Under the pieces are notes generated by a model. That model had not been told where the DNA came from. It did not search any database and was given only the letters and a program-made list of their open reading frames with translations. 8,563 nucleotides of DNA. Source: CAZVAR01 sp964625225 (GTDB lineage Bacteria; Pseudomonadota; Alphaproteobacteria; JAJUGE01). The translations under genes were made by a program, and so were the position numbers. Where the stretch lies: assembly GCA_964625225.1 (NCBI GenBank), contig CAZVAR010000147.1, positions 1-8,563 on the forward strand, given 5' to 3'. Shown piece after piece: positions 1 through 5,253 of the stretch. Numbering within the stretch: position 1 is the first letter of the stretch; each line of letters begins with the position of its first letter.

Positions 1-2
1 AG

Positions 3-491
3 GCCTGGCTGCAGGGCCTGAGCCCGAAGGAGAACCGCGAGATCCCGCCGCTGCGCTATCCCGAGGTCTACCGCCTCAAGGCCGAGTTCCCGCAGCTCGA
101 GATCGTCATCAACGGCGGCATCACCGGCCTGGACGAGGCGGCCGCGCATCTGGCGCGGGTCGACGGCGCCATGATCGGCCGCGCCGCCTACCAGAACCCC
201 TATCTGCTGGCCGACGTGGACCGCCGCTTCTTCGGGGCGACGGAGCCGGCGCCGAGCCGGCACGCGGTGATCGAGCGGCTGCTGCCCTATGTCGAGGCCG
301 AGCTCGCCGCCGGCACCCGCCTCGCCGCGATCACGCGCCACATCCACGGCCTGTTCCAGGGCCGCCCCGGCGCCCGCGCCTGGCGCCGCCATCTCTCCGA
401 GAACGCGCACCGCCCGGGCGCCGGCCCCGAAGTGATCCGCGCGGCGGCGGCCCGGGTGCCGCCGGACGACGCGATCGCCGTCGCCGCCTGA
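3..491 (+). CDS. dusA: tRNA-dihydrouridine synthase A, C-terminal part (5' end outside window)
   Basis: This flavoenzyme reduces specific uridines in the D-loop of tRNA to dihydrouridine, using FMN and NADPH, in the cytoplasm. 162 residues are visible; the family is about 330 residues, so roughly half is missing, including the catalytic-cysteine region. The fragment opens with AWLQGLSPKENREIPPLRY, a stretch characteristic of the DusA subgroup. It continues with the end of the TIM barrel: NGGI at visible residues 37-40 and GAMIGRAAYQNP at about 55-66, both part of the FMN phosphate-binding end. The remaining ~95 residues form the helical C-terminal domain that contacts tRNA, with HIHGLFQGRPGARAWRRHLSE near the middle. 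The gene ends at a TGA and converges with the phosphodiesterase gene 116 bp downstream. The family assignment is firm; the start cannot be seen. Confidence 0.95.
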   Translation, partial: AWLQGLSPKENREIPPLRYPEVYRLKAEFPQLEIVINGGITGLDEAAAHLARVDGAMIGRAAYQNPYLLADVDRRFFGATEPAPSRHAVIERLLPYVEAELAAGTRLAAITRHIHGLFQGRPGARAWRRHLSENAHRPGAGPEVIRAAAARVPPDDAIAVAA

Positions 492-524
492 CGCCGCCGC
501 AGCGCCGACCTTAAGGTTCGCCTC

Positions 525-549
525 TCCCGGCCGCCCCGGCCGGCCGGGA
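525..549. terminator. GC-rich hairpin between convergent genes, possible bidirectional terminator
   Basis: A perfect 9-bp inverted repeat (TCCCGGCCG at 525-533, CGGCCGGGA at 541-549) with a 7-base loop lies 33 bp after the dusA stop, in the gap between two convergent genes. A second, weaker stem (573-579 with 599-605) sits nearer the other stop codon. Neither is followed by a T-run on either strand, so classic intrinsic termination is not shown. In DNA this GC-rich such hairpins also arise by chance. Confidence 0.35.
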
Positions 550-607
550 CGCGCTGCGGAAGCCGCCGCCGAGGAGCCGGGGGCCCGGCCCGGTTCGTCG
601 GCTCCGG

Positions 608-1432
608 TCACTCCGGCGGCCGGATCACCTTCCCGTCCTTGAGGAACGGGATCGTCTCGTAGTCGCCGATCGGCACGAGGTGCGTCACGAGCCCCACGCC
701 CTCGCTCCAGACGTGGAGATGGAAGCCGGGCGGCTCGAAGGCGTAGCTGAGCGGCGCGCCGTCGCGGCGGTCGAGCGCGAACTGGTAGGACATGCTGGGC
801 GCGGTGCTGGCGATCGTGCCGCCGAACCGGACCGTCATTGCCCGGTGGACGTGCCCGCAGATCACCCGCTCGACATTGCGGTGCCGCGCCAGCAGCGCGG
901 CGAACCGGTCGGCATTGCCGAAGCCGCCGCGGTCCATCTCCGGCATACCGGTCGGAAAGGGCGGATGGTGCAGGGCGACGATCGTCGGCCGGTCCGGTGC
1001 CTCGGCGAGGCGCTCCTCCAGCCAGGCGAGCCGCGCCGCGTCCAGCTCGCCGCTGCCGCGCCGCGGGATCGTCGAGTCGAGCGCCAGGATGCGGACGGGC
1101 AGATGCTCGATCGCGAACTGGAGATAGTCGCCCTCGCGCGGCATCCAGTCGGTGTCGGCGAAGGCCGCGCGCATCGGCTCGCGCGCGTCGTGATTGCCGG
1201 GAATGGCGCGGAACGGCAGCCGCAGCCCCGCCAGCACCTCGCGGAACCGGGCATACTCCTCGGGCGTCCGCCGCTCGACCAGATCACCGGTGTGCAGCAC
1301 CAGATCCGGCGCCGGGTCGAGCGCGTGCAGCGCGTCGATGCAGCGGGCGAGCGCCGCCGCGGTGTCGACCCGCCCGAACGCCGCCCGGCCGCCCTCGCCG
1401 ATATGGGTGTCGGTGATCTGCGCCAGAATCAT
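608..1432 (-). CDS. Class III metallophosphodiesterase, GpdQ/CpdA-like
   Basis: A predicted cytoplasmic dinuclear-metal phosphodiesterase of 274 residues. Its motifs follow the calcineurin-like order: D8-x-H10 in TDTH, GD at 49-50, GNHD at 79-82 (N80, H81), HHPP at 155-158 and GHVH at 193-196. Metal-ligand spacing and total length match Enterobacter GpdQ (274 residues, ligands D8, H10, D50, N80 and three His), as I recall that enzyme. Possible substrates are glycerophosphodiesters, cAMP or other phosphodiesters; sequence alone does not decide. The open frame runs 55 codons further upstream, but the ATG at 1432 was chosen because the fold begins at once (MILAQITDTH) and an ACGGAG ribosome site sits 6 bases before it; the upstream extension is low-complexity Ala/Gly/Pro/Arg. 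No signal peptide is seen. The gene stands alone, convergent with dusA and divergent from arfB. Confidence 0.87.
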   Translation of the reverse strand: MILAQITDTHIGEGGRAAFGRVDTAAALARCIDALHALDPAPDLVLHTGDLVERRTPEEYARFREVLAGLRLPFRAIPGNHDAREPMRAAFADTDWMPREGDYLQFAIEHLPVRILALDSTIPRRGSGELDAARLAWLEERLAEAPDRPTIVALHHPPFPTGMPEMDRGGFGNADRFAALLARHRNVERVICGHVHRAMTVRFGGTIASTAPSMSYQFALDRRDGAPLSYAFEPPGFHLHVWSEGVGLVTHLVPIGDYETIPFLKDGKVIRPPE

Positions 1433-1827
1433 CGTCCGCTCCGTCGGCTGCCCGTCCGCGGCCGGCAGTCTACGGAGGATCGGCTTCCCGCGATAGCGCT
1501 TCGCGGCCGCCCGCGGCGGCCGGACCCCTCCGCCCGCATCGCTCCCGCGACCTAGGGCGGACGGAGGACCAGATGCCGCCGGAGCCGCCCCGGCCACGGT
1601 ATTGCGGGGCCGCGGCCCTGTCCTGGCGGCGGCGAACTACATGTACTTTCCCTGTTCTATGCCATGCTGCTGATCGAGCGAAATCAGCGGCAGGCTAGCG
1701 GCATGCCGGGGCACCGCCGGACGTCGAGATCGCACACCGGAGACTCGCGACATCCGGTCGTTGACTGATGATGGCAACGTTTGACGACCGCCGGCGGAAC
1801 CGCCGCCATCCGGGTCAATTGGGGACG
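1433..1827. other. Divergent intergenic region between phosphodiesterase and arfB
   Basis: This 395-bp gap separates two divergently transcribed genes and must hold both promoters. The part next to the phosphodiesterase is very GC-rich. From about 1635 to 1690 there is a relatively A+T-rich stretch with a 6-bp stem (GCTGAT 1669-1674, ATCAGC 1683-1688, 8-base loop). A TTGACT at 1761-1766 resembles a -35 box, but no matching -10 hexamer lies 16-18 bases downstream. Open frames running into it from both flanking genes lack family similarity. I see no RNA gene or separate CDS here. Confidence 0.5.
1439..1444 (-). promoter_or_regulatory. Ribosome binding site deciding the phosphodiesterase start
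   Basis: On the minus strand ACGGAG ends 6 bases before the ATG at 1432. It supports this internal start over the upstream ATG at 1597, whose extra 55 residues do not resemble the family. Confidence 0.65.
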
Positions 1828-2250
1828 ATGATCCGCATCACCGACCGCATCGCCATTCCCGAGGACGAGATCGTCGAGAGCTTCGTCCGCGCCTCTGGCC
1901 CCGGAGGCCAGAACGTCAACAAGGTGTCGAGCGCCGTTCAGCTCCGCTTCGACGTGCGCCGCTCGCCGTCCCTGCCCGACGCGGTCCGGGAGCGGCTGGA
2001 GCGGCTGGCCGGGCGGCGGCTGACCCAGGACGGCGTCCTGGTGATCCAGGCGCAGCGCCACCGCACCCTCGAACGCAATCGCGAGGACGCGCGGGACCGG
2101 CTCGCCACGCTGGTCCGCCGCGCCGCGGCGGCGCCGCCCCCGCGCCGCCCCACCAAGCCGACCGCCGCATCGCGGCGGCGCCGGCTCGAGGCCAAGTCCC
2201 GCCGCGCCGCGATCAAGAGCCTGCGCGGCAGGCCGCCGGCGACCGACTGA
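1828..2250 (+). CDS. arfB: Ribosome-rescue peptidyl-tRNA hydrolase, ArfB (YaeJ) type
   Basis: ArfB binds ribosomes stalled on truncated mRNA and hydrolyses the peptidyl-tRNA through a GGQ loop without recognising a stop codon. The 140-residue length matches the family, and there is no codon-recognition domain as in RF1/RF2. The catalytic domain spans about residues 1-100; GPGGQNVNK carries GGQ at 26-28, followed by the conserved SSAVQLRFDV. The tail (about 105-140) is rich in Arg and Lys, including RRRR, as expected for the extension that threads into the empty mRNA channel. The ATG at 1828 was chosen because MIRITDRIAIPEDE fits the family N-terminus and a GGGGA lies just upstream, though its spacing is short. 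An ATG at 1768 would add 20 Arg-rich residues and has no ribosome site. The gene is convergent with the TonB receptor gene. Confidence 0.92.
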   Translation: MIRITDRIAIPEDEIVESFVRASGPGGQNVNKVSSAVQLRFDVRRSPSLPDAVRERLERLAGRRLTQDGVLVIQAQRHRTLERNREDARDRLATLVRRAAAAPPPRRPTKPTAASRRRRLEAKSRRAAIKSLRGRPPATD

Positions 2251-2317
2251 CCGGGGCCGGCACGCCCGGCGGCCGCCCGGTTCTCGCGCACGGCCGGCCG
2301 TCGCTGTCCGGGCCTTC

Positions 2318-4369
2318 TCAGAACTGCACGCTCGCGCCGACATAGACCGTGCGGCCGCGCTCGACGAAGGGGTAATCGTCGTCATCGTCGCCGGTGCGCT
2401 GATCGGCGATGTTCAGGACGCCGGCGCGAACCTGGAAATTGTCGGCCAGCGCGTGGGTCACGCCGATGTCGAACAGCGCATAGCCGTCGACGGTTTCGGT
2501 CCCGCTGCGCTGCTCGCCGATATACTCGCCGCGCAGGAAGACGGTGGTGTCCCTGCCGATGAACCAGTCCAGCTTGCCGTTCACGCTGTGCCGTGGCCGG
2601 TTGTCGAGACGGGTGTCCTCGTCCAGGTTCCGGGCGTCGAGGAAGGTGTAGTTGGCGGTCAGGCGCGCGAACTCGAGGATGTCGTAATAGGCCGTGGCCT
2701 CGACGCCGCGGATGCGCGCGCGGTCGACGTTGCGCGGGACGAAGATCGGCAGACCGGTAGCCGGATCAGTGCCGACCGGGGGTACGCCGGTCCCGCGCGG
2801 CGTGTCGATCAGGTTCTCCACGTCGTTCTGGAACGCCGTGACGGAGCCGCCCCAGCGACGCCGGTCATAGGCGACCGAGATCTCGTAGTTCGTGCTCTCC
2901 TCGGGCTCGAGGTCGGGATTGCCGGCGATGAGGCAGGCGCCGCGGCAGCTCGTCACGACCGAATCCTCGCTGAGCTGGCGCAGGGTCGGCGCCTTGAATC
3001 CGGTGCTCACCCCGCCCTTCACGGTCAGCGCGTCGGTCGCCCGATAGACGACGTAGCCGCGCGGCGTCACGTGGCTGCCGAAATATTCGTTGTGGTCCAG
3101 CCGCGCACCGAGCAGCAGGCTCAGACGGTCGGTGACCATGATGTCGTCCTGGAGATAGATGGCCTGCTGGTGGACACTCGCCCCGCCGCTCGCGAACTCC
3201 GCCGGCGCCTCCAGCTCGACCCAGACGGCCTCGCCGCCGAGGGTCAGATAGTGGCGGCCGATCGGCGCCGAGACGTTCCCTTCGATCGTGTAGTTGGTCT
3301 GCACCAGGTCCGTGCCGGTCACCTGCGGTTCCGTGCGCTCCCAGTAGGCGCGCAGTTCGCTGTTGCCCCACCCCCAGGTGCCGCGGTGGGTGAGCGAGGC
3401 GTCGTCGCGGATGATCTCGGTATCGGCCTCCCCATAGCTGTTGCCGATGAAATATTCGCCGCGTCGGGTCTGGTAGGAGCGGCCGTACTCGCCCTCGACG
3501 ACGTGGTCCGGGTCCGGCGTCCAGGTCAGTCGCAGGCGGGCGGTGTTGTCCTCGCGGCCCTCCAGGGTGGCGAGATCGGCGCGGTTGACCGGGCTGCCGT
3601 CGGGCCGGGTGGCGCCGGGGATGATCTCGTCCGGGAAGTCCCGCCAGATCTCGCGCCTGTTGAAGCCGCCCAGGACCGTCAGGCCCAGCGTGTCCGGGAT
3701 CAGCGCGCCGCTGACGTAGAGGCTGGTCCGGTACTCCTCGCCGCCGGAGCCCTCGGTCGGCGTCTGGACCTGTGTGTCGATGCTGCCGCGCCACGTGTCG
3801 GAAAACGGCTTGGTGATGATGTTGATGACGCCGCCCAGGGCCTCGGAGCCGTAGAGTGCCGACATGCCGCCGCGCACGACCTCGATCCGGTCGATCGCTT
3901 CGACCGGGATCAGGCCGAGGTCGTAGTCGTTGTGCCGGAAGACCGCCTCGCGCGAGTTCACCCGCTTGCCGTCGAGCAGGATCAGGGTGTAGCTCGAGTC
4001 CATGCCGCGGATGCTGATCTCGCGCCGGCCCTGGCTGCCGGCGGTCAGGGATATGCCCGGCAAGTTGCGCACGGCGTCGGTCAGGTCGCCGACCGGGGCG
4101 GTCTTGAGCTCCTCGCCCGTGATGACGCTGATCGAGGCCGGCGCGGTCGAGAGATTCTGCTCGGTCCGCGTGGCGGTCACCACGATCGGATCCAGCGTCT
4201 CGGCGCGCACCGGCGGCTCGCCGCCCGCGCCGCCGTCCTGCGCCAGCGCGCCTCCCCCGTTCACGAGGGCGAGCCAGGACGCGGCGGCCAGATATCCGGC
4301 GACACGCAACGAACGGTTGGTGACTTTCGATTGAACGCCTCTTCGCAACGCGGGCGTCGTTGCGGACAT
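2318..4369 (-). CDS. TonB-dependent outer-membrane receptor, FepA/CirA-type (ferric siderophore uptake)
   Basis: A complete 683-residue gated outer-membrane barrel, most likely importing a ferric siderophore using energy from TonB-ExbBD. A signal peptide is clear: basic start, hydrophobic stretch at about 22-40, and an ALA-Q cleavage site after residue 43. A TonB box (DPIVVTAT, 60-67) precedes the plug (about 73-187), which contains RNLPGISL, SIRGMDSSYTLILLDGKRVN and IEVVRGGMSALYGSEALGGVIN in family order. The rest is barrel, with GFKAPTLRQL near 457-466, a cysteine pair C475/C479, NPDLEPEE at 484-491 and an aromatic final residue, as outer-membrane barrels require. An Asp run (661-665) lies near the end. 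GAGGGG ends 6 bases before the ATG. A Fur-like operator about 210 bp upstream supports iron repression. No siderophore synthesis, ABC transporter or tonB gene is adjacent, so the ligand is unknown; cobalamin or haem uptake is less likely. Confidence 0.93.
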   Translation of the reverse strand: MSATTPALRRGVQSKVTNRSLRVAGYLAAASWLALVNGGGALAQDGGAGGEPPVRAETLDPIVVTATRTEQNLSTAPASISVITGEELKTAPVGDLTDAVRNLPGISLTAGSQGRREISIRGMDSSYTLILLDGKRVNSREAVFRHNDYDLGLIPVEAIDRIEVVRGGMSALYGSEALGGVINIITKPFSDTWRGSIDTQVQTPTEGSGGEEYRTSLYVSGALIPDTLGLTVLGGFNRREIWRDFPDEIIPGATRPDGSPVNRADLATLEGREDNTARLRLTWTPDPDHVVEGEYGRSYQTRRGEYFIGNSYGEADTEIIRDDASLTHRGTWGWGNSELRAYWERTEPQVTGTDLVQTNYTIEGNVSAPIGRHYLTLGGEAVWVELEAPAEFASGGASVHQQAIYLQDDIMVTDRLSLLLGARLDHNEYFGSHVTPRGYVVYRATDALTVKGGVSTGFKAPTLRQLSEDSVVTSCRGACLIAGNPDLEPEESTNYEISVAYDRRRWGGSVTAFQNDVENLIDTPRGTGVPPVGTDPATGLPIFVPRNVDRARIRGVEATAYYDILEFARLTANYTFLDARNLDEDTRLDNRPRHSVNGKLDWFIGRDTTVFLRGEYIGEQRSGTETVDGYALFDIGVTHALADNFQVRAGVLNIADQRTGDDDDDYPFVERGRTVYVGASVQF

Positions 4370-4375
4370 GTCTTT

Positions 4376-4381
4376 CCCCTC
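4376..4381 (-). promoter_or_regulatory. Ribosome binding site of the TonB receptor, touching the stop of a leader ORF
   Basis: GAGGGG on the minus strand ends 6 bases before the receptor ATG at 4369. A 70-codon open frame whose ATG (4593) lies inside the Fur box ends in TAG at 4383-4381, so its stop overlaps the first base of this site. Whether that leader frame is translated is unknown; its composition is Arg/Ala/Gly-rich and family-less. Confidence 0.7.
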
Positions 4382-4578
4382 TATAGGCTGGAACCCAGGA
4401 TTTCAGGCGGGACGGCTGTCCCGGCCGCGGATCCCCGGGACGCCTCGCCGCGCGTGAAAGCACGGGAAAGGCGACCGCCGTGGCGGTGCCGAACCCGCCC
4501 CGACGGATCCCGGTCTGCCCGAACAGCGCTTCCGGAAAGCGCCCGGCGGGGAAGCCATAGCCGCACCCGGGCACGAAT

Positions 4579-4597
4579 GCAATTGATTATCATTATC
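4579..4597 (-). promoter_or_regulatory. Fur box (iron-responsive operator) upstream of the TonB receptor
   Basis: Read on the minus strand the site is GATAATGATAATCAATTGC, which agrees with the 19-bp Fur consensus GATAATGATAATCATTATC at 16 of 19 positions. It is a conspicuous A+T island in GC-rich DNA and lies about 210 bp upstream of a ferric-siderophore-type receptor gene in the right orientation. GATAAT within it may also serve as the -10 element, so that Fur with Fe(II) would block RNA polymerase; no good -35 box is seen. In alphaproteobacteria other regulators (Irr, RirA) can take over iron control, so the protein that binds is inferred. Confidence 0.75.
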
Positions 4598-4870
4598 GTC
4601 TCGATTGCCCGCTCGGACCGCCGCCGCGGATCGCGATCGGCGGAAACCCGGCCCGGCCCGAGCGCGGGCAGTCGCGGCGGAACCTCGCCGCGGCGGCAAG
4701 ACAGGCGGGCGCCCGCGGACCCTGTCCGGGAGCGGAGCCGGATCGCCGCGGCAACGCGTCACGGCGTCGGGGTCGGGGCCGAAGCGAAGCTCGGACCGGC
4801 CTTCGGGCGCGCGGTGTCCGCCCGCCGGGCGCACGTCTCGCGCGACCGCCATGCGGCCCGGGCCGCCGCT
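4598..4870. other. GC-rich intergenic stretch without a recognisable gene
   Basis: Between the Fur box and the A+T-rich inverted repeat there is about 270 bp of very GC-rich sequence. Open frames cross it on both strands, but their products are Arg/Ala/Pro/Gly-rich with no motif. One inverted repeat is visible (GACAGG 4700-4705, CCTGTC 4721-4726), enclosing the palindrome CGGGCGCCCG. I see no promoter pair, RNA gene or gene remnant that I can defend. Confidence 0.45.
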
Positions 4871-4873
4871 ATG

Positions 4874-4900
4874 AATCTAGGACTATTTTCATGTTAGATT
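4874..4900. promoter_or_regulatory. A+T-rich island with inverted repeat, unknown operator or promoter
   Basis: Within GC-rich surroundings, 4871-4900 is about 70% A+T. Its ends form an inverted repeat, AATCTA (4874-4879) and TAGATT (4895-4900), around a 15-base centre. The arrangement suggests a protein-binding site or promoter. It lies just before the 20-bp repeat array, about 350 bp upstream of the M20 peptidase gene and about 280 bp from the Fur box. No convincing -35/-10 pair can be assigned on either strand. The site as a regulator target is inference. Confidence 0.35.
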
Positions 4901-4940
4901 GCTGGCTGCGTTCGGCGCGGCGGATGCCGCCGACCGGCTC

Positions 4941-5120
4941 CGTGACCCCACCGACCCCCATCGAACCCCAGGAACCCCCATTGAACCCCAGGAACCCCCA
5001 TCGAACCCCGGGAACCCCCATCGAACCCCGGGAACCCCCATTGAACCCCAGGAACCCACGCCGAACCCCAGGAACCCACGCCGAACCCCGGGAACCCACA
5101 CCGGACCCCATGAACCCGCA
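4941..5120. repeat. Tandem array of 20-bp C-rich units (8 clear copies plus one degenerate)
   Basis: Eight head-to-tail 20-bp units run in perfect register from 4961 to 5120, with a degraded copy at 4941-4960. The typical unit is TCGAACCCCA followed by GGAACCCCCA, so each unit is itself two related 10-bp halves sharing GAACCCC. The first four units keep one second half (GGAACCCCCA), units 5-7 share GGAACCCAC, and the last is the most diverged, as expected from slippage or unequal exchange with decay at the ends. Because 20 is not a multiple of three, each frame reads all phases; all TGA triplets fall in one plus frame, leaving two plus frames and all three minus frames open. The minus strand has G-runs of 3-5 every 5-6 bases over most of the array, suited to G-quadruplex formation. 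Confidence 0.9.
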
Positions 5121-5253
5121 CCTCACCCGCCCCGCATGCCCGTATCGCTCCTCACGGCCGCCATGGGCATCGACCACAGGGGCGCCCCCTTCCCTGGCGG
5201 CGCGAAATGCGGGATGAATCCGCGATGATCCGTCACCAACCGAGGCCACGCCC

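Noticed and set aside
680..1555. 291-codon plus-strand open frame over the phosphodiesterase gene
   Set aside because: It is a shadow of the minus-strand gene, which has all metallophosphoesterase motifs.
1433..1597. N-terminal 55-codon extension of the phosphodiesterase
   Set aside because: Low-complexity composition, no similarity to family N-termini, and a good ribosome site at the internal ATG.
2251..2317. Terminator between arfB and the receptor gene
   Set aside because: Only short GC-rich palindromes such as ACGGCCGGCCGT (2290-2301) are present, without a proper loop or T-run.
4370..4600. Cobalamin riboswitch in the receptor leader
   Set aside because: The leader is long enough, but I found no convincing B12-box or conserved core segments, and the Fur box and receptor type point to iron.
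4403..4852. 149-codon minus-strand open frame over the receptor promoter region
   Set aside because: Arg/Ala/Pro/Gly-rich product without motif, running across the Fur box; typical GC-rich noise.
2453..4897. 814-codon open frame antisense to the whole TonB receptor
   Set aside because: It is longer than the real gene but its product has no motif and is a mirror of codon bias in GC-rich DNA. The opposite strand has signal peptide, TonB box, plug and barrel features.
4961..5120. CRISPR array
   Set aside because: The 20-bp units are contiguous, without unique spacers, and no cas gene is present.
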